Shown here one piece after another: positions 37,569 to 50,195 of a stretch of 64,000 nucleotides of DNA. Under the pieces are notes generated by a model that was not told where the DNA came from, did no database searches, and saw only the letters and a list, made by a program, of their open reading frames with translations. The position numbers and the translations under genes are program-made. Origin of the DNA: Begonia masoniana (Eukaryota > Streptophyta > Magnoliopsida > Cucurbitales > Begoniaceae); the NCBI GenBank assembly GCA_022432975.1, contig CM039508.1, positions 17,076,830 through 17,140,829 on the forward strand. The letters run 5' to 3'. How positions within the stretch are numbered: position 1 is the first letter of the stretch; every line of letters begins with the position of its first letter.

Positions 37569-39114
37569 CTGTTCATATCATGAACTATTTGTCTGATCAT
37601 CCAATACTGTAATGAAAGTAGATTTTTGAAACAATAAAATATTTATTTTCAATTGTCTATGTTCATCAATAGATCATGAAATCATCTGGGCAATCTTCTT
37701 AATCTAGTGAACGTTGAGTCCACTTTGAAGTTGAGGGCAATTTATCTATTGTGGAGTCAGCGGTCTGTATTGTATATTTAGATTGAAGTCATTGAGTTTT
37801 GTTTTTGGTCTTTGCTTCAAAATGCATTGTAATAAGTTAATAATATAATTCTACTTAAACTATTCATCTCCAATTTGACAAAGTGACGTACATTGTACAA
37901 CTTTTTCGTTATGAGTTGAATATTAACAATTACCTGAATGAGTTATTTTTATCTTCAAAGAACGAACTACCATGCTACCTTCTAAATAGATTTTGACTAT
38001 ATTTTTTTTTGTTAGGTCAATAATACACATTATATATCTCTTTTGTGGTTTTGCTTAAATGCATGTAAATTTAAGTTGTAAAACTCGCAACCGTAATTTT
38101 GTGTTCTCAGTAGATTTCTCTACTTGTGTTTTTTTTTTTAAGTAGTTAAATCTAGGAGTCCTCTTTCATATATTTTTTTTTTGGATTATTGTTCGATTTT
38201 TAACGTAGATAACTAAATTTCACTTTTAGTCTAAGTTATGAAAGGTATTTATATTACAAATATAGGGGGCTTTGTTTTATATATATCTCAAGGTAGCTAT
38301 GTAATAAAAGAGGTTGATTGGTATACCTTGGCTTAAATGGCTGAGGATGAGAAGGGTCGATGACACTCAATTTTTGCATTTAATGAATGTAGTTGAAGTG
38401 GAATGCATTCAATACCCATTTAATGTCATTTTTTATTAGATTGGACCCCCAAGCATTTATTCATAGCCCATTGGTAACTCTTTGGACCTATTAATAAAAA
38501 ATCTAATTAATTAATGTTTTTAAGTTGATTTATAAAACAATTTTGTATCTATTAATTTTGTTAAATATATAAATTCTTAATTCATTGATTATCAAGCAAC
38601 TTCTAATTATGGAACTATTCGCTCCCAATCCATTTTCTTCTCGGCCTATTTCTATTTTTAGAAAAATATTAAACTTAAAGGGGTATTATGTATGCTTTTT
38701 GCTGATTAAATATCCTTAAATCTCTTTTGGATTTACATAAGGATTAAATTATTTACTGAAAAAAATTGAATTAATTTTTTTATTAATCACCTTTCCAATA
38801 ACTTCAACCTTTCATGGATTGCACTAACTTTACAAGTTGTTTTTGACTATATGACTAAATTTATTGAGGTAGGCCATCTAATGACACAAGATGGTAACAA
38901 ATGTCTTAACTTTTAAGAGCACTTTTCTCAGAACACAACTTTTGGTTTTAATGAAAACCCATGAGTTGTGTAAGATTAAAGTGACTTCAACGCATACCCA
39001 TTTTTTTAAAAATCCATAAAAAATGTGTTAGTTAAAAAAAAACTCATAAAAATGCACGTAAACTGGTTATATATTGGAAATACTTTTGTTTTATGTATAA
39101 CATCTTACTTGATC
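37569..39114 (+). other. AT-rich sequence without recognised features
   Basis: Poly(T) and poly(A) runs are scattered through it, no frame exceeds about 60 residues, and no LTR ends or domains were seen. It is probably old intergenic DNA. Confidence 0.5.
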
Positions 39115-39370
39115 TGTCACCACTTGGGCGTGGGTCGGTATAGAACATTGGGTCGGACGATCTGATTCTTGGAAAGGGAATTAGCGACCGATCAATCAAA
39201 GTCTCAATGTGTGGAAGAGCTAAATTGTTCAAATAGAAGAGTACATATTAGTGAATTTTACATAAATTTCCAAAAAATTAATAATTGCTTTAAATAGTTC
39301 AAAACCCATAAATATATTTCAGAACTCAAAGTTTTCCTATTTATGAAAAATCAATTTCAAAAATCAAATT
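39115..39370. repeat. LTR fragment similar to the start of solo LTR-2
   Basis: The TGTCACCACTTGGGCGTG start and the following TCGGACGATCTGATTCTTGG parallel the first 60 bases of solo LTR-2 (TGTCACGACTCGGGGGCG...). Similarity fades after about 250 bp. No matching end was found. Confidence 0.45.
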
Positions 39371-40217
39371 TCAAATCGTATCCTCTTTGTTCTTCAATTT
39401 AACTAATCCATTTGCCAACATTATATTGTGTAAAAAATAAAAGGTGTGGAATGCCAAATGGAAGTGGATTATTCTATTCTTAGAAATTCTTTGAGGATTC
39501 CAAAACACCCCAAAAGTTAGAAAGAAAATTCAAACCACATTCTAAAAAAGGTTGCCTTTCCTCACTTTAAGAAAACACTTTTCAAGGGTAGATTTGCCAT
39601 TTTTTATGCTTTGCTTTACCTACTACAAACTTGCCCACTACTAAAAAAAATACTATTTTTCAAACGATTTTAAAAAATGCAATGATAATTTAACACAAAA
39701 ACGAAAATGGTGACATTCAAATATTACTTAAAAATATCTTTCAAGATTAGGAGTATATTATTCAATTGTTAGCATTATTTTTTTATTTTAAGTAAATAAG
39801 TTAAAAATTTATCATTACCAAACTATGCTTTAAATTTTATGAAATAACAGCTAAAACACGCAAGTCATGTTATCTTCTTCACTTTGTTTCTTTTTTATTT
39901 ATGCATAAAGGTCGTAAAGCAAACTTCTTCTCTAAAAGGTAAAACAAATTGTCCTCCCTTTATTTCACAACTAGAAAGTTAGGAAAAGTTGAAGAAGTGA
40001 GAGTGAGATAGATAGATAGATGGAGAAAGAGAGAGGTTCATTGCTTTGAGAGCAAGTTCGCACAAAAAAACTCTTGAGAGGAAATGGCTCTATTTGATTT
40101 GTTGCTTCAAGTTTGACGCAAGTAACATGATTACCACACATTTATATACACATCATAAGCTTGGTGGGGTTTTGTTAGGAATAGATTAAATTGCATGACA
40201 AGCATTTCTCTAATGAA

Positions 40218-40387
40218 TAATGCTATGAGTACTCTTTTAAAAAACTTGTTGATATGCCAAACAATTATTAGTGCAATTAATATAATAAATTAATTTTTAT
40301 AATTTATTACATTAATTGCACAAATTATTGTTTGACGCGTCAACAAATTTTTGAAATAGTAAAATAAGAGAGTAAACGTAACATTAC
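40218..40387. mobile_element. MITE-like foldback element
   Basis: The arm around 40241-40293 and the arm around 40300-40351 are imperfect inverted complements over about 50 bases. For example CCAAACAATTATTAGTGCAA pairs with TTGCACAAATTATTGTTTGA. Weaker pairing continues outward to TAATGCTATGAGTACTC and GAGTAAACGTAACATTA. The short loop and AT-rich arms fit a miniature inverted-repeat transposon; a TA target duplication is possible but not certain. Confidence 0.6.
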
Positions 40388-41030
40388 TGTTCTCTAATAG
40401 TTTCCATCCTAAGAAGAATCTTGTCGATCATTGTCTTAGATAATAAGTTACAATTCAACTTTAAGAAAACTTATGCGCACTTGTTATATTGTACATAATA
40501 CAGGCTTAAATTACTTTTGTTGAGTTTCAAGTTTTTGTGGGTGACTTGTCATCCAATGTATGGATATTGATAAAAAAAACAATGTTATCACTTACCAAAA
40601 AAGATCCCTTCCGAATATATTTTGTAGGTTATCTAATTTAGAAAATATGAATATACTTTGTCACTTATAACCTCACCTAAAGCTTAAGTAAAAAAAAAAA
40701 AGCTTGGTCAACTTTCAAGAATTGTGTGAAGTGAATGGTAAAGGCACTCCTAAAGAGTAATCGATGATACATTATGATATAAAAACAAAGAAGTGGGGAA
40801 GGGGCCTATTTATGGAAGGGATAGAGATGAAAGGTTTGAAGATGAAGGGTGTGAGTGGAGAGTTATTATGGTTATCCAAGAGTCAAGAGGTGTGACTCTT
40901 GGAGTGAGTAATGTCACGAAGGATTGTAACCTTTGAAAAGTGGACTTGGCTAGGTAGGCTTATGAGTTAGGCTATTAGAAGGTTGTAAGGGAAAATATGG
41001 AAGACTTTAGACTTGGTGGAAGGTCAAAGT

Positions 41031-41092
41031 GATGTGGAAAGGTGTGACATGAATAGGTGTGATGTGGAAAGGTGTGACATGAAGAGGTGTAA
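41031..41092. repeat. Short tandem repeat, period about 29-30 bp
   Basis: The unit GTGATGTGGAAAGGTGTGACATGAA(T/G)AGGT occurs about twice, followed by a partial unit. Confidence 0.7.
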
Positions 41093-42833
41093 AATGGAAT
41101 GAGATGACTTCTAATTGGATCCTTGATGCTATGGATTGCTGTAAGGACTTCAAATGTTCTTCTTCAAAGAGCACGCCAACTCGATTTCAATGCAACAATT
41201 TCTCCAACTTCATGGCCAGATAGGAACCACTGAAGTGAAGATAGATCCGATCAACAAGTATTTGGATATTATTACTCACCAACATTTAAAGATTAGCCAA
41301 CACTCATCTTTGATAGGTACAACAAAGATGAACAAGGGCTCTATACTTGCTTGCTCGATTGGCTCACCAAGTACCCTTGTAGTTCTTCATGGAGTCCACC
41401 AAGAAGGAAGGAGAAGCTCTCTACAAGGAGTTTTCCAAAAAACTTGATATTCAAAAACTGTTTAGAAATGACAACCAAAGATAGCTATTTATAGGCTCCA
41501 ATTCTTATAAACTTAATGGGCTAAAACTCATATGATATTTCGACAATTATTAAGTAACAACTAAGACTTATGGATAAGACTCACTAGACACTTAGACAAA
41601 ACAAGATACAAACAACAACTTAAGACCTTATAGCCTAAATAAAAGATCAAATTAACATAGTATGAAAATTTAAACGACCATCTCGTTTTATGTCAACTTT
41701 TAAAGCAGTTTTTTCTAGAAAGAGAAATGATGCTTTTCAATTCTTTTTGACACTCAATTATTTGGTTATTTTGGAGAAGAATTTGAAGAATTATTTGAAG
41801 AGAAATTATTTAATTCTTTCTAAACTCAAAACAGAAATGCTCCAAATAATAGATTTTTGCTAGAGAAAATTGTGATAGGTATGGTTTAGCATATCATGTG
41901 TGCCTGCATCTATTATATGTTGCACATTATAATTATCATTGTATTAAGTCTGTTATCAATAGTTAAATACGGATTTGGTATTATGGGTTTAAAGTAGATA
42001 GGATGATGTGGATTGGCTCTAATGTGTACAGACATAATTGTTATTATTCTATTTTGCAGTGGATAAAATAGTAATAACCCACTAATTTATTTAAGGTATA
42101 TGTCATCTTCTTATTTGTATCTTCTTGACATTCTTATTGGATTCCACCGTCTAAGGAAAATGTGACATTGGTCTAAGAGAAAGCTTTAGAGAAAAGATCA
42201 GGTGTACTAACTGCCAACGCCTTCAACAAATCCAGGTATGTGTTTTCTGTCTTTTTGATAATTGTAACATGGAAGTCTTAGGACAATGAAGATTAACGTC
42301 TTATGACAACTTAGATTTAATTTAAAAGTTCCTACAAGTGTATCATAGCAATTTCATGTCAGATTATGTGGGGAAACAAGGGATGATTGTTTCTTAGGTT
42401 CATATCTAATTTATGGATATTCTAGATAGTATGAATTTACATTTTTTTTTTTCTTTTACCGCACATTGCATGATTTATATCATAGTATTTAGAAATTTGA
42501 ATGTAAATGTTAAGTTTTCAGTGTTTGTGATGAGATTTGTTGTCAAGAACAAATACAATTCGGTTTCTTTATTACAATTTTGTGATTGAGGGTTGTAAAA
42601 GGCCGACATTTGTGTTGATAAAAAGACCAATATCAACTCTTGACACTGAGAATGCACAGTGGAATAAAATATTTTTTTCTCTTTTTGTGTAATAAAATAG
42701 ACAAAGCAAATTAACTAATAGCAATAAGTGATAATAAATCATCCAAAAATTAACGAGATTCGCAACACCAATTTTAACATGGAAAATCCTCAAAATAAAG
42801 AGTAAAAAACTACAAGACCTATAAGTCGTTTAA

Positions 42834-44614
42834 TGTAACGACCCAAAAATTTCAAACTTATTATATATAACAACCAAAGTTACCTTCGACCATTTTCTAT
42901 TTACAAAACTAAGTTCTCAACTATCAAGTTTGTTTTAACATGTTATTACATACGATATATATATCTTTCGTACCAAAATACTTAAAAGAGTCACCTACGA
43001 GTCAAAATCGCTCTAACAACCACAAGTGTTTTCCATGAACATACTTCGTCAACTTTATCATCCAATCTAATTGTCGCTCATAATTCTCACAGGAATTTTG
43101 TCACCTACATTACAAAGTTCATCTAATGAGCTTATTACTCAGCAAGTAATGTGTAATGAATAATTTAAATAAACTACCATGATTATGCAATTTGTAAAAC
43201 AATGCAGTTTCAGTTTTTTTTTACTTTACAGTGCAGTCATTGGAGGTGATTCAGTCTAAGAGGGAGTAGGCACCGTTTGGTCCACCTCATGCGGGACAAC
43301 CAAACTCGAGCCTCGCCCCACAATAACTATTTACGTACATTCATATCGTTCAGTCTTTCTAACGAAACAAATATATACATAAATCATTTTCAATACTTTC
43401 GTAAAACATGATGCATGATACATGCAGAATACGTATGAACATGAAAATCTAAGCATTTCATATCATCAATGTCAAGTCATTTCAATTTATCTATGTTACT
43501 ACTAAAGACTAATTATTCAACATTATAACATGGACAATACTTAAATCTATAATATAGCACATCCATAAAATACATCCCCATCTCCAATTTAAACCATTAA
43601 TAACAATAATCATCCTAACACTTTGTAATGTAGACCAAGTGGCCAAACACACACAACACTACTTACCTTAAGCCTAACACAATTACAGCAACTTGTTCAA
43701 TCTTTTGGGGCTTGATAAACCTATAAAATATCCATTTCACCATTGGCTTTATAATGCACCACATTTGCTTTGAACATAGTGTAGCAATTTAACTCTTAAT
43801 GAATCAGAATTTCGTAATATAGCTTACTGTTTTGTATCAACTTCAAAACCTCATATCTCTTGGTATACATATCTAATTGCTTGGATTCCAAAGCCCATAG
43901 TTTTCTTAAGATGTCTACTTTAACATGGTAAAAGGTTTTTTTTAACAATTAGATGCTGTTAAAATAGGTTAATAATACAAAATTTGAAACTGTCCAGAAT
44001 TTCACCAACTTAGCATTAGGTGCACTAAACATGTATAATTTAACATTTAATTCCCTCTAGAATTATGATCTTAAAACATAAATATGTACATTTTTAATAA
44101 GGAAACTCAGATAAAAGATCTTAACTTCGTGGGTTTCCACAACTTCTTTTTTAACATAACACAAAGTTCACCAAACAACCTCTTATATGCACTTAAATTC
44201 TTAAATTCCTTCAATTCCAAAGGTAGGTCCACTTTAGCTTCTTACAATATAAAGAAAAGAGAGAAATTTCGTGGCTTTTCCTTCCCAATGAGAATCATCC
44301 TTAGCTATGTTTTGGCTAGGTGAGAGATGAAAGGTTGAGGTGTAAAGCCATAAGCATGATGAGTCATCAACCATGTTTTGTTGTCTACCTCCACAATCTT
44401 TTCTTTCTTCCCAATCATTAGTGGACATATTTCACCTTGTTTCTTTAAGTCCTAAGAATTGATGACTCTCATTTGGGCTTTCACATTTAGCCCACGGGTT
44501 TTGGCCCAACTTATCTTCTCAGAGACCACTCCTAAACAAATTTTACTTCCTTTACTAGTCTTGCTTAACTCTTAGTAATTTGCCAACTCCCTATTTTTAA
44601 CTTACCAAACTACA
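42834..44614 (-). repeat. Gyp-5 3' LTR
   Basis: TGTAACGACCCAAAAATTTC at the left and CCAAACTACA at the right give TG...CA ends in sense. Inverted arms CTACATTACAAAG (43105-43117) and CTTTGTAATGTAG (43621-43633) are perfectly complementary. A donor-like site (+ strand ACTTACCTTA at 43661) lies beside the arm. The right boundary is inferred from the end motif and the distance to pol, since the second LTR is absent. Confidence 0.7.
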
Positions 44615-44695
44615 CTTTAATATAATTTAATAACATTTACCATTTGTTATCATTAGTAACTTAAACACAAATAATTCTGGATATTGACTCATCAT

Positions 44696-45982
44696 TGTAG
44701 GATCATTTTTACCAAAGAAGGGGGGGGGGGGGGGGGTGGATGAGGTTTTTGCTTCCTATAATTCTTAATAATTGTGATCACTATTAAATTAATTGTTTGC
44801 GCTTAAGTGTATAAACCGAATGATTTCAAATTGAGTTGATAAGATGAGTTTAATCAATAGCAAGTAAAGAGTTAAGGGAAGAGAGAAATGACACCGAAAT
44901 TGTTTATGCGGTTTCGGCCAACCTTGCCTACGTCCGCGCTCCAAGGAATCTCCTTGAAGATTCTTTCCTTCTCTTCTGAGAGAATCTTTGTTGAACTTCA
45001 CGGGCATCAATCAACTGCCTTTACACATTTGATTGATCTTCACGGGCGTCAATTAACTGCCTTTACACCTTTCTCTTAGGGATACACTCGTTCTCACTAT
45101 TTTCAGTACAAGATTGTGAGTCACAACTCAAATAGCACTCTCTCAATAATGTAATCTCAAGTTTTTAGTTTGAGAGAAGTAAAAGGATTGAAAAATGAAA
45201 GCTCTTTGAAGTTGAGAGAATTTTTGATTCGTTGGTTCCCTTGGTTGATTTTTCCTAGAGTCTTCACTTTTCAATTTATAGTCCTTTTGAATTTCGTCTT
45301 CGACCAGTCGACCTATCTTGAAAACGGTTGACACTTTGTTACCGTTGTGCGTAGATAGAAGACCATTGTAAGAAATGCCAGTCGACTTCTTTGAGAATCG
45401 GTCGACACTTTGTTACCGTTGGTGTTAAATGATAGCCACTGAAATAAGTTCCGGTCAACTTTTTCTATAGTGTGGTCAACACTTTAATCTTCTCTGTATC
45501 CATCGGTCGACACCTGTATATCGCGGTCGACACTTGAGTTGCTTCTATTTGCACAGGTCGATCCTCGTGGTCGAAACTTCAATCTTCTCTCCGGTCGACA
45601 CTTGAATTGGCTCTGTTTTCACAGGTCGATCCTCGTTGTCGACACTTCAATCTTCTCTGCTTTCACTGGTCAACACTTGACGGTTCAGGTCAACACTTGT
45701 TTCTTCTCTATTTAAACTGGTCTACCTATGTGGCAATCGGTCGACACTTGAGGCACTCCAAAATTGTTTTTCTTTATTTTGACTATCAAACACTTAATAA
45801 AACTCATTAGTAATAAATACCCTTCTTCAAGGGCATTTTCAATTAAGGTACTTGGAAAATGATTCATTTATGAAGTTAATCAATTTATCAAACATCATTA
45901 TCAAAACCATATTACCATTAAACATATTTTAATTAAATATCATCCATAAACACATTAATCTTAGACTTATTTTAAGTTAACA
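44696..45982. mobile_element. Solo LTR-3 (1287 bp) in the Gyp-5 chromodomain
   Basis: TGTAGGATC...GTTAACA with an exact ATCAT duplication (44691-44695, 45983-45987). No coding domains are present. It carries a run of 17 G at its left end and more than ten copies of a GGTCGACACTT-type core (45300-45745), many centred on the palindrome GTCGAC. Family not determined; it could also be a short non-autonomous element without distinguishable LTRs. Confidence 0.8.
44720..44736 (+). repeat. Poly(G) tract, 17 bases
   Basis: Seventeen consecutive G near the left end of solo LTR-3. The length of such a run is unreliable in most sequencing data. Confidence 0.9.
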
Positions 45983-46829
45983 ATCATATCATGTTGCCTC
46001 TCTTATGTTGTTTCTTCCATGGTGTGGTTGCGCCATACCATCTTAACTAACAGGATTTTCTTGTTGCGTAGCTCTTTCACTGTTAATTCGAGAATTTGCA
46101 CCGATTTTTCTTCATAGTTTAATGTAGGTTGAATCTCGATACTCTTCTGTTCTACTACTTGAGATGGATCACGTACACATTTTCTTAGCATTGACACATG
46201 AAAGACATTATGAATCTTATCCATTGATGACGACAATTGTAACATGTATGCCGTTTTCCCTATTTTCTTCATAATAGGAAAAGGTCCAACAAATAGTGGG
46301 CTAAACTTCTTTTTCTTCCCAAATCTCATAATTCCTTTAAATGGTGAAATCTTCAGAAATACTTCATCACCCTTATCAAACTCCAACTCTCTTCGTCTTT
46401 GGTTTGCATAGCTTTTCTGTCGACTTTGAGCTGTTTCTATCATTTGTCTAATAATTATGACTTTTTCTGCAGTTTGTTGTAAAATTTTTGGACCAATTAA
46501 CTTTGCTTCGCTAACTTCATCCCAATATAAAGGAGATCTACATTTTCTACTGTATAATGCTTCATATGGAGTCATATCAATTGTAGACTGATAGCTATTA
46601 TTGTAAGAAAATTCCACCAATGGTAAATATTTACTCCATGAAGCTTGGAATTCCAACACACAAACTCTTAACATATCTTCTAATATCTGAATTGTTCTTT
46701 CAGTTTGCCCATCAATTTGTGTATGAAATGTTGTATTGAAATTTAATTGAGTACTCATTGCTTTGTCTAAACTCTTCCAAAACTTAGAAGTAAATTTTTG
46801 GATTGAAGAACCTATTTTAAGGTATTGTG

Positions 46830-47095
46830 GTACTAGATCGTTGGAGTTGGGACAGTGTAGTACTAGTTTATTGGAGCTAAGAGTATCACGACACTAGCTT
46901 GCTAGAGCTGAGGTAATGCTAGCTCATTAGAGTTGAGTGAAATTACCTCGTTGGAGTTGGGAGTGTAGAAACCCTTGCTCACTGGAACTAGGATGCATCA
47001 CACTATAGGCTCGTTGGTGATGAGAGCATTGTAGTGCTAGTTTCTAGGAGCTAGCATACTGCAATGTTAGCTCTGGCTCTTTGGAGCTCTAATGT
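46830..47095. repeat. Degenerate tandem repeat, unit about 35-45 bp
   Basis: Variants of CTCGTTGGAGTTGGGAGTGTAG recur at irregular spacing (TTGGAGCTAAGAG, CTAGAGCTGAGG, TTAGAGTTGAG, TTGGAGTTGGGAG, CTAGGAGCTAG). No frame stays open. It borders the truncated end of Gyp-5. Confidence 0.6.
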
Positions 47096-47100
47096 TAAGG

Positions 47101-47564
47101 ATACATCCAAATAGTTATGCTCATTTTGATTCAAATTTTAGTGCATAAATTTTATTCAGACGAGTTATATTCTAAGATCAGTAGATTAAAGAAATTTGCT
47201 ACAAAAGTAGCATATCTTGCCTAGATTTATTTGTTTATGGAATATCAAGATGATGTATGTTGTAATTCATGTGAATGTTAGTTTGCCATCGAAAATGTTA
47301 ACATTTGATGGAGTTGCATGGATACTTGTGGTGACAGATATGTGATGATAATAAAGTTTTCCATATGGGCAATAAGTCAGGCAAAAAATAAACTATTGTT
47401 TGATAGGATTTATTGCCAATATTCAATCACTATGTCAAAGAGTACCATTTACAAATTGTTACTTTAGTCAAAATATTAGATATCAATATTATGCTAGGTA
47501 TTTTGTAATATAATGCACATTATTTAAATTATTTTGGTAAAGAAATGCATTTTTGATGTGAACT
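47101..47564. other. Unassigned sequence left of solo LTR-4
   Basis: AT-rich, no long frame. A short - strand peptide VHIKNAFLY near 47545 resembles a copia RT motif but nothing around it supports a full domain. Confidence 0.35.
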
Positions 47565-47569
47565 TATGA

Positions 47570-50190
47570 TGTAACGCCCCCGAACCCACCTGGCTAGCTA
47601 CTTGGCTCACACTTACCACGTTTAAAATGAAATTTAAAATAATTTTTGATAAAATTTTGATTCGATTTTTTAGTTTTTGAACCCTCAAAAATGGTTGAAA
47701 AACGTGCATAAAATATGTGCAAAACGTGTCGGAAAAGATCGGATTAAAACATTTTAGAAGTAGGCAAAATTTCAAAAAATTTTGGTTTGGCTCACATGGG
47801 CGCCGCGCGCACGCACTGGGTGCGCACGCCGCCCAGGCAGCGCAGGCTGCAGCGCACACTACCCCGTGCGCGAGGGCCGATCGATCGGCACCCTCTCGGG
47901 TGTGCGATCAAGCAATAGTAATTAACGCCGATCGATTGGCGTTGGGCGCGTGCCTGCCCTGGCCAGCGCGCCTCCACCTCGGCCATCAGCACCCATTCTT
48001 CCATTTTCTCCATTTTCTTCAAACCACATTCTACAAAATCATCGAAAATTTACCCTAAACTTTTCCCAACATCCCCAACTCCTTGACTCGTAAAATTCCC
48101 AGAAAACCGACTCTAAAACGTCAGCGAAAAACGTGAAAACAAGTGAAAACCAACGTCGTTTACTATACGAAAAATCGAGTAGTATAACGACTACAGTTTT
48201 GAAATCCCCAAATTTCAAAAACAAACATTTTATAAAACTCATTCGAAACCATTTTAAAACAACAGTTACAACGTTATAAAACCATCCTCATTTACACAAC
48301 CAGGTTCCATAAAACGACCAACTCCTATGAACATCCAAAATAGTTAAGAAAACTATGTACAACCCAAAATACTAAACCCCACATATCTCCTGAAAGACCA
48401 TGGTCAAGGCACCCCGACAACTGCCCGCACCTGCATGCCCCGTGCGTCGCCGACTGCTTTCTAGTCCTGGACTCCCTCATCTAGCTTCCCTGTAAACACG
48501 TCGTCACCTACACCACAGAACACAAAACGTAAGCTTAATGCTTAGTAAGTAGGGAATAATGGATGCAAACACATACAATGCACACACACCCTAACACATG
48601 CAGTTTCTACTCGCTATGTTGCTCTCATTTTGTTTCTGAAATGTTAATCTATCACCTAACGATGTGGATCAAGTAGGCGCACATCCTATATTATCTAGGA
48701 TGGCCCCACTTTGACCCAACAGTGCGATATCGGAGGGCCACATCCTGAGTCTAGCTCCAAGGATGGCCATACCCGATCCCTAGGCACACATCCGAGTCGA
48801 GCTCCAAGGATACATTTCCATCCGAGTCCAGCTCCAAGGATGGCACAACCCAATCCCCTAGCATACATCCAAGTCCAGCTCCAAGGTTGCATTTCCATCC
48901 GAGTCCAGCTCCAATGATGGCACTAGGCACACATCCGAGACCGGCTCCAAGGATGTGTTCCCAACCGAGACTAGTTCCCAGAATGTCACTACCCAATCCC
49001 CAAATGTTTCATGCTCACCGTTCAGAACCATGTTCAAAACTCGTGTTTCGTAGTTTGAAAACAATGATGCATGTCACACATATGCTTGACACAAAACAAA
49101 ACGCAAATAAGCAGACAATCAAGAAATCCCTACCGTTCCATGGTGTAGGCCCGAGGGCACAATCACAAACAACCTCTATTTACCTGGATACTCCGTACGT
49201 CTCATAGTTGCTTACTCCGAGTACACCAATCACTCGCTCGCTAACCTAGCATATAAATAAAGAATCACTTAATAAACATATAATTAAACCTAAAGAAGCA
49301 ACAACTAACTAATCCTAAGCCTTTAAACTCCCAAAACCCAAATTTCACTCTTTTCCACTGTCCAAACTTCAATTGGCCATAACTTACTCGTTTTTTTAAC
49401 GGATTTAAATGTTCCACCCCATTCCGTAAACCTCAACATGTCTACAATACATTGAAATAATCCATTTTAGAAACAAAAATCCCAAAAATAGAATCGGCCC
49501 TCTAAGCACAAAAATCTAGTTTTTGCACAACTTCTATCTAAACTCTAATCTATTTCTACAAATAACCTAAACCAACCTAGCTAAGGATTAAACTACCCAA
49601 TTTAGGAAGAAAACTAGCAAGAGAATGAGAATTTTCGTAGCTCCTCCATTAGTTCCAAACACTAACAAAACCTCACCAAAACTCAACAAAACACTCAAAA
49701 ATTATCACCTAGATGCATTAATAACAAAACCATCTCAACTAACCTTGGATCCTTGAAGAAACTTGATGTAAATGGAGGTGGAGAAACCCTCAAGGATGCT
49801 GAAATTTTCGCGGAGAAGGAGAGGAGAAGAAGGCTATTTTAACTTTCAAACCTTCACTTTACCAAAATTTAAAACACAAATTTTTCCTACTTTTAAAAAC
49901 TTCCACCAAAATTTTCTGATTTTATAAAAGCAACCCCTCCCTTTTCTCATTCACATGCCAACGTGATTTCTACCTTTCCCTCACTTCCCTTTCAAACCTT
50001 ATTACTTTATTTTTCTTTTATAATACTTTCAACAATAACAATAACCTCTAAACTGCTCCACCTTATAGTTTTCACTTCCAAATTTCACTCTCTCTTCAAT
50101 AACCTAGGAGAACACTAGGATAAATGTTAAATTCTCATGACACGCCCTAACTAGGGCCACATACATTATAGGAACTTCCCGGATGTTACA
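47570..50190 (-). mobile_element. Solo LTR-4 (2621 bp)
   Basis: TGTAACGCCCCCGAACCC...CGGATGTTACA with exact TATGA duplications (47565-47569, 50191-50195). The organisation matches the gypsy LTRs of the window in - sense. Inverted arms lie at 49135-49149 and 48507-48521, with a donor-like + strand TTTACCTGG near 49179. A GC-rich palindromic patch is at 47800-47945 and includes CCGATCGATCGG. A tandem region of GAGTCCAGCTCCAAGGATG units lies between the arms. No coding region was found. Confidence 0.9.
48670..48990. repeat. Tandem array between the inverted arms of solo LTR-4
   Basis: At least seven variants of GAGTCCAGCTCCAAGGATG occur (for example CGAGTCGAGCTCCAAGGATA, CAAGTCCAGCTCCAAGGTTG, CGAGACCGGCTCCAAGGATG), alternating with CCCAATCCC and GGCACA words. 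Spacing is about 40-60 bp. The overlapping ORFs here on both strands are products of the repeat. Confidence 0.75.
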
Positions 50191-50195
50191 TATGA

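Larger units (their letters stand above)
39371..42833 (+). other. AT-rich stretch with no supported gene
   Basis: Apart from a foldback (40218-40387), a GATA run (40005-40021) and a small tandem repeat (41031-41092), no coding region is convincing. A 97-residue frame at 41154-41447 has no recognisable motif. An isolated GTATGTG donor-like site near 42235 is not enough to call an exon. Confidence 0.45.
42834..46798 (-). mobile_element. Gyp-5: 5'-truncated gypsy element, split by solo LTR-3
   Basis: The 3' LTR (42834-44614) is followed by a short stretch and then the chromodomain and integrase C-terminus (44640-46798, - strand). Everything upstream of the last third of integrase is missing. 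At 46798 the similarity stops and degenerate repeats begin. Solo LTR-3 cuts the chromodomain. Confidence 0.82.
44640..46798 (-). pseudogene. Gyp-5 integrase C-terminus and chromodomain, split
   Basis: From 46798 the frame reads [14 protein letters not shown] and then an integrase tail with QIDGQTERTIQILEDML and the RSPLYWDEVSEAKLIGP block. The GKTAYMLQL region and a chromodomain (KMVWRNHTMEETT) follow. A TAA replaces the usual Trp codon of the chromodomain near 46010. After solo LTR-3 the frame ends with MMSQYPELF near 44665-44690. Most of this part is otherwise open, so decay is moderate. Confidence 0.9.

Noticed and set aside
41154..41447. 97-residue + strand frame
   Set aside because: No recognisable motif, no promoter or splice context, and composition typical of chance frames.
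47540..47569. Copia RT-like peptide VHIKNAFLY on the - strand
   Set aside because: Only nine residues match and neither flank continues the domain. It may be a decayed fragment but is too short to annotate.
48695..49207. Several overlapping frames on both strands
   Set aside because: They result from the GAGTCCAGCTCCAAGGATG array in solo LTR-4.
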